Shown here in pieces: positions 24,253 through 36,300 of a stretch of 64,000 nt of DNA (within the stretch, counting starts at the first letter, position 1; each line of letters begins with the position of its first letter). Both the position numbers and the translations under genes were made by a program. Under the pieces are notes generated by a model, which was given only the letters and a program-made list of their open reading frames with translations, made no database searches and was not told the DNA's origin. The stretch comes from Diorhabda sublineata. Taxonomy: Eukaryota; Arthropoda; Insecta; Coleoptera; Chrysomelidae. The stretch spans positions 7,941,001 to 8,005,000 of the forward strand of contig NC_079477.1 in assembly GCF_026230105.1 (NCBI RefSeq), in the 5' to 3' direction.

Positions 24253-25450
24253 TATAGTATAGCTATTCTAAACTAAAAGTAACTTTAATTATAAATGATA
24301 ATGTAGATTTAAGTAAACATCCCAAATTAATAGCATTTCTACAACGAAAATCGGTTGGGTACGAACTTAAAAAATCTAATATATTCTCAAGAGAGAAAAT
24401 AAACAAGTTTTTATTGTATGCTCCAGACGATAAATATTTGATGTTTAAGGTGAAAGTTTCAAATTTTCAATTAGTTTTTTGTTACTTTTTTTATTAATTC
24501 GTACGGTATATTAACACTGGAAATAGCTACAGCTACAGGTTGTGAAAGAGAAGAGATGTATAAAATGAAAATTGATGACATTGAAAATAAGAGGGAGTTT
24601 CTATTCATCACGATTCAAAAACGCATACAAGTCTGCGTTTAACAGTTATTGAAGAACATAAATTTATTACATTTATATAAAAAATACACTACCAGCAACC
24701 ACTTCTTCCTATCCTCCAGAAGAATATACAGATAATACGTTTCGACGAACTTGGCATCGCTTCTAGTTGATTCGGGTGGAGGCATTCTTCAATTAAAACA
24801 ACATGGAGGATGAAAATCTACTGCTGTTATCGAGGGTATTTGAGCAAGCCTCTCAATACAAAAATAAATTTTATAAGGAATTAATAACAACAGTTTTTGA
24901 AACCACCTTCTACATCATATGAGAATCCAGAGACCCATTTGACTATTATAAATATTCCCTACTTAAATGAAGGTTTATCTGGTAAAAAAATATACACAAG
25001 CGTGACTCGATCGAAAATTCACTTGTCCACCCAACAATTGTATTTTCAATAATCACATTGCAAAGTGTGACCGAAATATATCATTTGGTTGTTAGTTTTT
25101 CATTCATTGTAATTTACCGAAGGAGTTTGGTTGAGATATCCCAAATTTCTATTTTCTATAGGACTATAGGAAAAATAATGTATGCAAAATGTGTCTTTTT
25201 TCACTCATAGAATTGAATTCGTGAAAAATTACCATTTTCATTCATCTGTGTGTTGCTTATAACATGCCGTTCGGCTTGTTACGTTCTTCAAACATTTTGA
25301 ATATTTTTTTTCAATGAAAGGTATTGATGCACATATCAGCCATCAACTATCAGATTTTATCTAATTTTCACCATTCTCAAGTTATACTCAAATGCGATTT
25401 CCCTCTGTACACTATTTATGGGAGTTTTACACATACACACGTTCTATCCT
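24253..25450. other. AT-rich DNA, nothing recognised
   Basis: No open frame with a motif and no repeat structure was recognised before the duplicated segment beginning at 25453. Confidence 0.45.
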
Positions 25451-25452
25451 CA

Positions 25453-25745
25453 ATATCTCAGGTTCTATTCAAGATAGAGACTTCGTTTTGGTTTAAGAAC
25501 ACTCGCTGAAACACCTTCTTTCTTTTGAGTTTTTGAATACTTAAATCGATTGAGTTGGAGAAGAGCTAGGCGCGGACATTCAATGTGGAGTTATGGATTT
25601 TTGAGGGTTTTTGGCAATTTTTCTACATTCAAAGATCTATATCTCAGGTTCTAATATAGCTACAGAGTTCGTTCTTTTCTATTATAATGATTTCTGATAC
25701 TTATTTAATGGTTCTATGCAAGCGAAGCCGAGGGTAAAAGCTAGT
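25453..25745 (+). mobile_element. candidate Helitron-like 3' end with internal direct repeat
   Basis: A segment starting ATATCTCAGGTTCTA and ending TTCGTT occurs twice, at 25453-25487 and 25639-25673, 186 bp apart. The second copy is followed by GCAAGCGAAGCCGAGGGTA and then AAAGCTAGTA, ending near 25745. An end of the form GCGAAGCC-G-GGGTAA-AGCTAGT is one I associate with non-autonomous Helitron-type repeats of insects (3' CTAGT, a CTRRT match). The left (TC) end was not located and no convincing subterminal hairpin was found, so the class is tentative. No coding sequence lies inside. Confidence 0.35.
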
Positions 25746-26735
25746 AACTTCTTAACACTAAGATGGTCCTAAATTCAAATTTGTTTTTTCCTTGAATGGG
25801 TAAACGTCAATAAAACAATGATACGACATAACGACCGAGGAAAGCTCAGGTTGTGTGTTCTTCTAACCAACTGGACCTGAATTAACTTCCCCTCAAGTTG
25901 CCTGAGAGATGATCCTCGACTTTTAACCTAATTTTGCTTAGCAAAAAATATGATATGGATATTAATTTCATTAATGTGGAATATGACCATCGTTCATCTA
26001 CTCATTTTGTCGGCACCAATCTTGTGCTCGTTGTTATAATTGATTATTTAGGGTTCATCCATGTAACCAGTAGTGTGGGTAGTGTGGTTGTTAGAGGTGG
26101 GAAGTCAGATAAAAAAACGAGTGCTTACCCCAACTGTAAATTCCTTTCTTATGATGAGAAGTGTAACAGGTATTTTATGTTTATTTGATTTTCCGTTTCC
26201 ATGCTGCTAATGAGGGAAAAACAGACATTATTTAAATGAGGAATAGGAGTACTTACAATATGTTATAATTATTTTAGTATCTATATTACAAGATAGTGAT
26301 TTTAAAACGAATTATATGGTTAAATGGGGTTTTAAATTATTGGAACTACTGTTTCCTCGTTCTCACTTTGACACACTTTAGAGTAACATTTGAACAATGT
26401 TATTAGGTTTAGTAATAATTCATTAAAACAGATAGTTAATCGTAATTGACCCTGTAACATTTACTTTAGGGAATGCGAGATTTGGCGAGCAGCCAACGAT
26501 GTCCCACTTTTACCGGAAATTGACACATCGATTAAACGTAGAATAATTGTAAACAGCTCACAAATCACAACATTGTGACACTAATATCTTGATTATATAA
26601 ATAACGGACCTCTTTTTTACTACATTTGATGATCTTTAATGTGTAATTTAATACATATAGAAGACACTTCGTAGAGCGTCGTTACTGTTTATCATACTTA
26701 AATGATGGTCTCTTTTGCTATTATGTCGTCGACAT
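25746..26735. other. AT-rich DNA, nothing recognised
   Basis: An 84-codon plus frame (25934-26188) has a hydrophobic valine-rich middle but no family motif. It is regarded as chance. Confidence 0.4.
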
Positions 26736-26739
26736 TACT

Positions 26740-27005
26740 CAGGAAAAGGAGAGGAGAAGACATAGTAAGTACATAAAAGCACAAATATTAAAATGGTTTG
26801 GACATATAAATAGGAAAGTATAACTGATGAAAGAAATCATAATGTGGAGACCACTAGAAAATAGACCAATGGGAAGACCAAATAAACTAAGAGCTAAAAG
26901 TGCGAATTGGAAGAAAATAGTGGGAAACAGAAGGTGGAGAAATATCGAACACAAATTAAAAACCACGCCACACTATAGAAGAAATAAGTAAGAAGAAAAT
27001 GTGCA
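26740..27005 (+). pseudogene. LINE 3' end fragment (GHVNR-type C-terminus)
   Basis: Plus-strand translation gives IVSTIKAQILKWFGHINRKV (about 26762-26822), then EIIMWRPLENRPMGRPNKLR and NWKKIVGNRRWRNIEHKLKT, ending in a stop near 26990. This is the standard C-terminal domain of insect non-LTR elements: L-K-W-F-G-H-(V/I)-x-R-M, then W-R-P-L-x-x-R-P-x-G-R-P, then N-W-K-x-I-V-x-N-R. The reverse transcriptase is absent. One stop follows the GH block. It is a distinct LINE lineage from the copy at 19-21 kb, which has RWYGHVQRM and a different tail. Confidence 0.75.
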
Positions 27006-30000
27006 TGAACTCATACTAAAAAGCAGACTAGAAAAACTCTCCTAAAACCGCTGATAATCCTTTTAAGGAATTTGATGCCATACAAATAATTTCATCTCTA
27101 GATCAGTTGTTATTAAATTAAAGAAAAACAGCTCTTTCTCTCTTTTTGTTTTTGGAGCTAATTTTAGGTTTTGAGTTCCTCAGAAACAACTCAGAAAGTT
27201 TAGTGGTTACGTAGTTATATATGGCTAAGTTAAAGGAGAAACAAGAGTAACCGCAAAGGTCTTGTGATATGGCAGGTATTATAGTGTTTTTCACATTGTT
27301 GTCATATCTTTCCTACTTCCGGAAAAATAATGAATTTTGTTATTTCAAATGGATCACCCTATATATTTTGTGTTTTTAGAAATCCTTAAGAAATACTGAT
27401 TATTTGTCTTGCAATATTCTCTATACCTAAATTCCATAATTTCGGAGTAGAAAGTAAAATTCACTCTGTATATAGTTCGTTATCGTTTGAAAATTGTACA
27501 GACGTTTCACCTGAAGTTTGCTGTTTATATAGTTGGAGCTAATAGTTTAACAGAGTATACACATGCGTCGGATCGGTTAAAAATGATCTTTTTTAACTCA
27601 TACGATCTGATTGATGGGAAAATTGATAGTAAATGGGGCCTCTTACTATCTTAGATGCGAACTCAATATCGATTTACTATCAATTACGCAACAAGGCCAT
27701 GTTTAAACATTTTGTACTTGACATATGAAACAGTGAGATGTACATCTGCATACTTCCTCTTTTATTTAATTTCGAGCTAATGTACTGCATTAGCCAGTAT
27801 AATTAATTTCTTTAGCTAAAGTATAATTGACTATAATTTTTCATTTACTCTATTCATAAGAAATAAATGATTCATTCATTATCTCATTATTTGTCTGCGT
27901 AGTAGGTCACACTACTACATTCTACAGTGTAAATAGTAATTTTTTCTGGCAAATCGTATCTGATTTTATTTTTTGTGACCCAATTGTACGGATATCTCGC
28001 TTGCCAAGCCCACTTTTAATGCAGTTTTACTTTCATTGAATTCTTTTTTTAAGGTGTGATTTATGTAACTTTTAAATCAACATATGTTGTGCGTTCGTAA
28101 ATGGTTTAAAAAAAACTGCACGAGGGAAGTTTTATTGAACAGTAACTTATATAAGTTTCTTATATCATTTCTTAAAATTTTACATGAATCTGACACATAA
28201 ATATGAAGAAAACTATGCTAATTAAACGTGGAAAAACAAGAAACCGAAGAAAAGTTATCTAAATGTTATATTGAATCAGTCTCGTCTCATGGAATGATTT
28301 GTAAGTCGTCGGAGCCTCCACAGAATCACCCATAAAAAATGAAAACAACCCACTTCATGCAACTTTCAGTATCAGAGTTTTCGTATAAAATAGAATATCT
28401 ATTCAGACACCAAAGTCTTGGTGATTTTCTTAAACTCTGCAGCCTATCAAACGACCTATTATGGAATCGACATTCCCAAACCTGATAAAGATGCTACAAA
28501 ACTGAGTTTCACCACTCACATTTAAGAAATGGCTTGGTGGATCGCGGATAAATGGAAAAGTTACGATAGATACAAACGTGTATTTTGCGTAATTTCCGAA
28601 AGTTTATATTTTTAATGGATCAAAAAAGACTAAGTGTATACTATTAAGAGGAGCTTATGTCGAAAAGAGCTTTCTTGCTGTAACATAAACTAAATAATCA
28701 ATGTTTCGTCAAACCATCCTCGTATATATAAATATATTTTGTTACTTGAACGCATCCTTTTTGAAAACACATTAAATATGTATTTTTTCATCTGTTATTT
28801 GCTCTCGCTGAAAATAATCATTCCATAATACTACGATTATTCATTTAAAAGCAAGCACATGTGGGTTGAGAACTCCCTTTGAAACAAGTCATTCATTTCC
28901 TCTGCACGTAGTGTGTCGTTTTGTAAACATCTTTTTTCGGAAATATAAAAATTCTTCAGAAAAAAAAACTGAACTGTTAAATACCCTTGTTCCGTGCGTG
29001 ACTTTTGCATCAAGTCAATCGAAAGGGATGTTTAGGGATGTCTAGGGTGAAATTGAAAAAATATTGAGGACAGCAGGCGGCTTTTTTGTTTCATGCCAAA
29101 AAAACTAGGACACATGCCGAGAAATGGGGATATTTCACTAATGATGTTATCTTGTATTACTTTTTTTTATCCTGTTTTGAAAACCGCGCAGTGATAGTTG
29201 TTTATAGCTTTTTGACACATTAGGATTGATTACCGGTTTTCTGGAAAAAAAAAATCGAATAGTACCGGCAAAACGTTTAAAGTGAAATTTATTGACCGAT
29301 CAGGATAAATTATTGCGAATAGTAACAAACTTAATGAAAAATGAGAAAACTAGCTACGAGGCAATACAGGGACCGCTATTGTGGGCAGTGGCAGTAAAAA
29401 GTTTCATAGGAATTTTCGTTGTACACTTTAAATTGGTGACTTAGAAAAAAGGTAATTCAAATGTATGATAGTAATGAGTTTGAATTGTACATTCAAGATA
29501 GACGAATAGGGAAGAATGATACTAGCTATGAAGCAATGAATAAAAAATTATTGATATTTCTGTTGATTGCTATATATTGCTACTTTGAATGTCTTATACA
29601 TACGTTGGTCCGAAATAGTATATTATTGGCAGGGAGCGAGGTATATAATGGGGATAACTGAATCGATCACAACGCTTAACGTGGTAAAATCATCGTCACA
29701 TCATGCTCTTAATACAAATAAACACGTGGGAAAATGGTTCATGATAGTTGTTGTGATGTTGACTGCAAAAACACAGGTAGAAATAGTAATTGTGAATTAC
29801 AGTTGTTTCCAGAAGCTAAGTGGAAAGTGGTTAAAAGAAGTGAAAATACTATTATAGAAAGTGTCATGTAATTATTAAAATATTACTGTGTTTTATTGTG
29901 TATATCGATGATATAAAATAATCAATATTTCAAAATATCAATATCTTGATAAACTAACTTTAATTAATATGAAGAACGTACTCGTATTATTTCAAATTTA

Positions 30001-30705
30001 GTAAACTGAGTTAAAATCTGTTGCACTCTTCAGATTTGAAAACTTTCGTTTTACTCTAATAATTATTGCAAATTATTGATACTGTTAACTTGACATAAAT
30101 AATCGAATATGACTATTAGTTTTAATTTTTTCTTTGTTATAAACAGTATGAATTGCTGGTAAATAGTGATGAAATAAAAATTTTCTCCACTTAGAATAAC
30201 ACCTAAGAATTCTCACTGTTACACATTCCAGTTATGGTTGTTCCAATATCAATTGCAGACTGCGAGGAACAATCAATATTTCATAAATACGCACGGCACT
30301 CATACCAAATTAAGAAATGAAAAATAATGTTTACTCCCCGTATGAAATTCGGTAAACATCTAACAAACTGTCAGTCCACGAACGTAAACATAAATGCATT
30401 TCTATTGGCCCAAGCCATGATATATGTACAAAATTTCTTCGAAATGTTCCTCAGATTTTAATGTAATTAATAAATTTCTTCAAATAAATAGACATATAGC
30501 GTTCTTCAGACCATGGATGAATGAAGAAAAAGAAATTGCACAGTTTAGCGAGAATAAAGACAGGTATGAATTTACTAATGAAGATTTAGATATACAAACC
30601 TGAATAAACTAAGATCATACGGTTTTATCGTTCTCGCTCATCGACTGGTTCAGTAGCTATCTATATACTGGTTATTTTACTTAGCCACTACAATAAACTT
30701 GGCTA
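27006..30705. other. AT-rich DNA, no gene recognised
   Basis: It holds a 13-bp inverted repeat (ATTGATAGTAAAT at 27622-27634, complement at 27672-27684) and transposon-end-like GGATCACCCTATAT near 27351. Two overlapping plus frames at 29461-29857 (66 and 96 codons) have no recognisable motif. The first includes one hydrophobic segment (LLIFLLIAIYCYFECL). Confidence 0.4.
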
Positions 30706-30709
30706 AAAC

Positions 30710-31081
30710 TCATTCCATAGGTAACAACAAATCTCTAGGATCAATACCGATTTTAAAAAATATTTTGGAATGGAGTAGAAGAAAACTTAGATTAACGCAG
30801 TGAAGACGATTGTTTTCACAAAGAAGACTGGCGTTGCGATTTGGTCTTGTTTGGACATAAAATATTAACATAATTGCAAATTCGCTGGTTGGGTGTTGAG
30901 ATAAGGTAAAAGCAAATATAGAAGCTTTACAAAAACCTGGAGACCAAAGATCTGTATATTCCGAGCTGTCTGACATAATCCCACCCAGAGAAGTATTTGC
31001 CAGATCTATTCGATAGGCAGGAGTGCCTGCAGACGCCCAGAATTCGTTTAGAGAAGGCAAACCTGTGGAATTAGCTATCAA
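30710..31081 (-). other. unassigned 123-codon open frame
   Basis: This minus-strand frame starts at ATG and has no internal stop. The predicted 123-residue protein starts MIANSTGLPSLNEFWASAGT and has a mixed composition, with aromatic residues in the middle and two possible weak hydrophobic stretches. There is no signal peptide, zinc motif or known domain that I can see. At this AT content a frame of 123 codons is longer than most chance frames but not exceptional. It might be a decayed mobile-element segment or a host exon. There are no supported splice or promoter signals. Confidence 0.2.
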
Positions 31082-34000
31082 GACAGATCTTTCCCGAACT
31101 CTAAATCCTACACGAGTTCAAGACTAGGCATTTCCACATTGCAGCGTAATATGGTTGAAATTTTTTGCCTTCTTATGTTGTGTATAAAAAAATACTGTGT
31201 GTGGTAGCGATTGAGGTTTCGTCATCTGCATGTTTGTCATTATACGACTGTTTACCACATTTACCTAATGTTACGTCACCATCTTTATATTGTGTTGTAT
31301 GATACTGCAGATTCCACCACATCTTCGTGAGTTCGCATCTCAACTCTTCTAAATTTAGTAATAAAAGTAATTCGAGCTTCTATTGTAGGGCTTCAACAGT
31401 TTTAACCGTTTCTAGCGTAGGTCTATATAAAATGGTTTATTACAATGTGATGATTTATAAATCGATGGTCGAATATTGATATCAAAAATTGAATTTGAAT
31501 TTGTTTCTGCAACTAGTTATTATAAGATGATCCAATTTATAATCTTTCGCAACTGAGTTAAATAATAATTTTGTTGTTTGTGTCTGAATAAAAATAGTCG
31601 GGCATTTGGGTCAATTTTTCGCGATGTTCCTGTTTCGCGATGATAATTTTATAAATCTTACGCATTTCGTTGAAATTTTTGTTAATTTATATCCTCAGCC
31701 TTCTCTCATTTCTTATAAATAAAACGCTTAACGACTTAAACAATTACTGTTGATCGTAAATCTCATCAATGAACTCATTAAAAGAAAAAAACTAAACATA
31801 TAAATTTTGTCAGAGCAATATCAATGACATGATTCTGGATCAACGTAAATTTACTTACTTTTGGCATTTAATTTGCGCAATATTTTTAAAAATAAACTGT
31901 ATTTATCATTGTTATTGAATAATCTGTTCTTATTGATGGATATATTGTTAATTACAAAACAAAATGATCACCATAACAATCAATATATTGATTAATAAAG
32001 TTAATTATATCACTTTTTACATGAACCGTTGAATTTCACAATACGAGTGAGCTACATAAGCTAAAAATATTTTATTTTACATAATTATCTTATTCCGATA
32101 CTGATATTTATCAATGATTCATTTTTTTCCTAACATCACCTGCTATTTCCACGCTTACCTTCATGTTGAAGAAATTTTGAACTATAAATGTCGCTAAATC
32201 GTAAAAACTCGACAAATTTTTTCCAAATTTTTCACTTTCTTTACTAAACCCACCACTCTAATACTCACAATTACACTGCCTGACTAGTGATTGGTTAAAC
32301 AGTTCACATTCTGTCTCTGAAGACGATAACTTAGTTATCGAAACAGTGTATATGTGAGTGTTGATGAATTGACAGTAAATTGAAACTTTATTTTTATCTA
32401 TATCAATTATTTATTCGATTATTTTGATTATTTTGTCATACCACCCACATTTTCTAAATATACTTTTTTCGTAAAAGGTGTTATGTCTAGAATTTCAAAT
32501 CAAATGACCTGGGATATCGCGTTACGAAAAAAGACACGTATACTCTCTCCCTTTATCTTGTAAAAACTAAAAAGGTTACTTTACATTTTAAAGGGAAACT
32601 GGTAGTGTCTGAGAGTACGCTCTCTATGTTGCTTCGTTTGTTTGGTAAAAAATTATAAAATTGCAACCTACTGCAAACTAATAATTCAATATTAAATGTT
32701 TTTTACACTTAATTTAACACAGCAAGTATTCAAATAAATGAATACAAATTTTTAATGTCGAAAGGTAGAATTTGGAAGGAGTATGTGTATATTCTGTCTG
32801 TCTGTTACTTTTGAATTTTACAAAAACATTATACTTTGTTCTGCATACAAAACCATAGTAAACGAAAGAAAAAACATTAATTATATACAATGATGAGAAT
32901 TATGAAAAAAAATCAAGAGAGAGCAGTTTGGTTTTGATATATTCTATATAATAACCTTGGTCTTAACTATATGAATAAGAATATATATTCTTTATAGTGT
33001 AGTTTTGCTTCAAATATAATTTTCAGACACCCTGTATTATAATGTTTGTTTTAAACTACACAAATATATTTATATCATTGATGTGTGAGCTGCGAAGTCA
33101 CTTAATAGATGATATAAAAATAGTTTACGCAGAATATATACTTTGAACCCATCTATCAGGGACACACATACTTGTACAAAGAAGTAACCACAAGTAGAAA
33201 TGTTTGTTTTAGGGTATAAAATAACTGCAATTACAAAAGTCATGGCCTTTTCTCAGAGGCTCTTATTTTGGAAAAATTTGATTTGATCCACTTATACTTC
33301 TCAATGATCGTATAAATTTTAAATAGTCATTAACGAACTGGATCTTTGGTATTGCACGTTTACTATGGTTTTCCTGCAACCAAATCACCAGCCAAATCGT
33401 CGACGATAGAGAATAACACAACTGGAGTTGTACTTTTACTTACAATCAGACATCTATCTCCAAAAGGCTGTTAGGTTCGTCTAGCCAGTTTTTTATATCC
33501 CTCACGGATGTAAGCGGACGAACTAGCAATGAAGCGATATCACATCAAAAGAAAACCTTACTGAAAACAACTATAATCGCTGCCCTGCCTCTAGTTCAGT
33601 GCCATCCCGGAAATGAACCAACTCCCTCACAAAATTGATGCTGCTTCCCAAATAAGAACAGCCCAACGAGTCTCTCTCTAACGAACTGTAATAAAATACA
33701 TTCCTTTTCAAATTCTTGTATGTTGTACGCAATTTTTTATCAATACTTAATAAACATCAGAATTGAATATCAAATCAAAATACTTCTTTGCAAGTATAAT
33801 ATCAACTTCATACGAAAATTATAAATTATAACTGTTGATATAGTTTGTTCCGTTCATAAATTTATCTTTTAAAAATTTGTACTCGTAGCCACTTCCTTGG
33901 TACTTATTTATTCATCCGTAGCGCCACCGTGTGAACCTGTTGCGTGTGCACATATGAGCTGGCCATTATACGAATCACTAAATCATAATGTCAACGTTGT

Positions 34001-34686
34001 ATATGCTCGCCCTTTTCAAATTCCTTAAAGTGTCAAAGCTTCTAGTCAAACTTGACAGACCGAAACGGCAGAAAACAAGCCAAGAATCTGCGTAAAATTG
34101 GTCAATTATGGATTTCTTGATTGATATTTGCTATATATCACAGATATAGATGCCACTATAATTAAATGATTTATTTGGAATTGCGTGAGCTGTAGAATTT
34201 GATTAATAGCTATTGATATTTTATAGTGTCAAGTTAACTTTGCTTCTTATTATATTTGATCGTTCGCTTCCTCTTAAATTCTAAAATATTTTGGAGAATT
34301 TTATTAAAATCAGGTTATGAAATAGTATAATTATAGCTTTGGCATAAAAATCTCTAGTTTAGTTGATATATTTGAAACAGGAAACTCAATTTTATTTAGC
34401 TTATATTTATGTTCACTTTAATTATAAAGTGGTTCATATTACATTCAACCTAACTAGGAAATTAGAAAGAATTACGAAAAATTGTTCACTTTTCCGATTT
34501 TGCGTTTAACTTAAAATCGAAGCGGAATTAAAAAAAAAGCTTTTTAAGATCATCAATTCCTTCATCCACCGTATACAAACTAATATTCAAAATACCCTTT
34601 AGTTTATTATATTAAGAGAGAACTCGATTTTGCTAAGGAATGTATTAGAATTAGCCAATAAAATTATTTTACTGTCGTACTATTTT
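31082..34686. other. AT-rich DNA, one hairpin motif, no gene recognised
   Basis: Contains the second hairpin motif at 32309-32356 and a transposon-end-like CAGACACCCTGTATTATAAT near 33026. No coding features were supported. Confidence 0.45.
32309..32356 (+). repeat. CTGAAGA...GAAAC hairpin motif, copy 2
   Basis: CTGTCTCTGAAGA is followed by a perfect hairpin CGATAAC-TTA-GTTATCG and then AAACAGTG. The outer sequences CACAT/ATGTG and CTG/CAG can also pair. Copy 1 is at 5309-5358. It is likely the conserved end of an interspersed repeat. The layout of CTGANGA-stem-GAAA recalls a hammerhead core, but stem I appears to be missing. Confidence 0.45.
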
Positions 34687-34815
34687 TGTAGCGTATGCTT
34701 AGTTTTCGTTTAATGAAAACCAGTTGTAGAGACGACATTCAAGAAGACAGTAATTATTTTATACACATTATTATATGTTGCTATTTAAATTAATAAATAT
34801 TATAAATTAACGTCT
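34687..34815 (+). repeat. 5' LTR of copia remnant
   Basis: Starts TGTAGCGTATGCTTAG and shares GCTATTTAAATTAATA near its end with the segment at 36173-36300. The 3' edge is approximate. Confidence 0.62.
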
Positions 34816-34929
34816 AGTTTTTGTGAAAAGTTTTCGAAAAGTAAAAAGTCGTTGAAAGTTGACGTTACTACATTCGGCCGGATATTTGAAGTTAGATTTA
34901 ATAGAAACGAAAATGGGAGACATAAAGGC

Positions 34930-35335
34930 ATAAAAAATCATCGTTCCAAGATTAAATGAGCAAGTTATTAAACTTGTACTGTCATGCCAGACATCTTCTG
35001 AAATGTGGACTAAGTTAAAAATTATTTATGAACAGCAGTCGCAGGTTAGTGTTCACAAGTTGATTCAAAGATTTTTCAGTTTACAATTCAAAGATTGCTG
35101 CTGATTATATGTCACAGTTAGAGATATAGGAGGCTCATTAAAGTCTTTGGGAGAAGGAATAAGTGACAAAATGGTTATGACAATAGTGTTGATGTCTCTA
35201 GCAGAAAGTATGAATCATTTCGTGACAGCTGATCTGATATCGAGGTTATTGCTCGAGGAACATCGAACTGAGAATAGTGAGGAAGCAACAGCGATGTCAA
35301 CTAATGATTTTGTAGTGTTAGTTAAAGTTTTATGA
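34930..35335 (+). pseudogene. copia gag (UBN2-type) fragment
   Basis: Plus-strand reading from about 34935 gives IVPRLNEQVIKLVLSCQTSS and EMWTKLKIIYEQQSQVSVHK, then LIQRFFSLQFKD. After a small shift it gives DYMSQLRDIGGSLKSLGEGI, then SDKMVMTIVLMSLAESMNHF and LISRLLLEEHRTEN. This is the copia-type Gag core: L-x-x-x-x-x-A-x-E-M-W-x-x-L, then S-x-x-x-L-x-x-x-L-x-x-L-G-x-x-I-x-D-x-x-x-x-x-x-x-L-x-x-L-P. A zinc-knuckle vestige follows at about 35370-35400 (WFE-stop-EGPHLRRDC), with one cysteine lost. Gag would form the virus-like particle that packages element RNA. Frameshifts and stops make this copy inactive. Confidence 0.75.
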
Positions 35336-35375
35336 AAAATGAGAATAATGAAAAGAAAGATATAAAATGGTTTGA

Positions 35376-35756
35376 GTGAGAAGGACCTCATTTAAGAAGA
35401 GACTGCTCACAAGTAGGAACAAATTTGAATATGAAGAAGTAAGAAAGTTCTTCTATAGAGATTGCTTTGTAAAAAAAGAGGAAACATCTCTAGATTTCAA
35501 GGAGGAAGAAACAATAAATGACAGTTCACCTGATAGAGATAATAATAACGGATTTGATAATGAAAACCAATATTTAGATAATGCAACTGATTCAGATAGA
35601 GAGAAAAAATTTGAGGTTGTAAACAGGATCTTGTCAACAGGAAAAAGAAAAATTAAACAGACTTTATCTATGAAAGACTATGAACTTAATTCAGACACTC
35701 ATGAAGGAGTAGGAGACGTAATAGACGGAAAGGAAGAAGGCAAAGTGATGCTTTGA
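35376..35756 (+). pseudogene. unassigned acidic frame inside the copia remnant
   Basis: The frame is open for 126 codons and starts immediately after the decayed zinc knuckle. The translation is rich in Asp, Glu, Asn and Lys, and ends with a segment KIKQTLSMKDYELNSD that resembles the (R/K)-x-x-K-x-P-x-x-x-x-D-Y-E linker preceding the reverse transcriptase in copia polyproteins. If so, protease and integrase have been lost between gag and this linker. It is not a functional protein on its own. Less likely, it is a chance frame in purine-rich DNA. Confidence 0.4.
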
Positions 35757-35903
35757 TTGATAATGAGATAACTGCTGAATTGATGGACCCAAGTAGACAG
35801 AGGCGCAGGAAGGTAGAAGGTGAAAACCTCGCGCACGATGACGGGCATTGGATGGTAAAGAATGAAGCGCTGGGAGTTCTCATTCTCGAAAAATTTCGAA
35901 AGC

Positions 35904-35905
<2 letters not shown>

Positions 35906-35939
<34 letters not shown>
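35906..35939. repeat. (GA)n microsatellite
   Basis: About 17 uninterrupted GA units within the copia remnant, near its 3' part. Confidence 0.9.
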
Positions 35940-35942
<3 letters not shown>

Positions 35943-36172
35943 GCTTTATTGTCAAAAAATTGTTACAATTTGTATACAAAAGCTTGTAAAAACTCAAAAA
36001 TAAACATAAAAAATAACAAAAAAAAGATACAGATTAGAAGAGTGGAAATGATGGTAGAAATATCATCCAGAAACGAGATATAGTTGCAGAACCTGAAGTA
36101 AATCGAGTCAACGAGAATGTACAAGGCCATTGCATTAACAGTTTTCTTCACAATTATTTTTAAAGATGTTTT

Positions 36173-36300
36173 TGTAACGTATGTTTAGTATACGTATGGT
36201 AAAAAAGTCAGTTGATGTTCAAGAAGTTATCATTTTATACAGATTTTTGTACGCTGCTATTTAAATTAATATATTTTATAACCAAGGACTGCTGTTTGTA
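36173..36300 (+). repeat. 3' LTR of copia remnant
   Basis: Starts TGTAACGTATGTTTAG. Aligns with 34687-34815, with several substitutions and indels. Confidence 0.6.

Larger units (their letters stand above)
34687..36300 (+). mobile_element. collapsed Ty1/copia retrotransposon with two short LTRs
   Basis: Two related segments of about 125-140 bp begin TGTA(G/A)CGTATG at 34687 and 36173. They share the tail GCTATTTAAATTAATA and an internal GTTCAAGAAG / ATTCAAGAAG stretch, consistent with LTRs that have diverged. Between them lie a recognisable copia gag fragment and about 0.4 kb of an unassigned acidic frame. Protease, integrase and most of RT are missing. Total length of about 1.6 kb compares with about 5 kb for an intact element, so this is an internally deleted, old copy. 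Confidence 0.72.

Noticed and set aside
30710..31081. Host gene exon
   Set aside because: Kept only as an unassigned frame; no domain, splice or transcript evidence.
35686..35997. 103-codon minus frame with a Ser-Leu repeat
   Set aside because: It is the complement of the (GA)n microsatellite and the copia remnant, not a gene.
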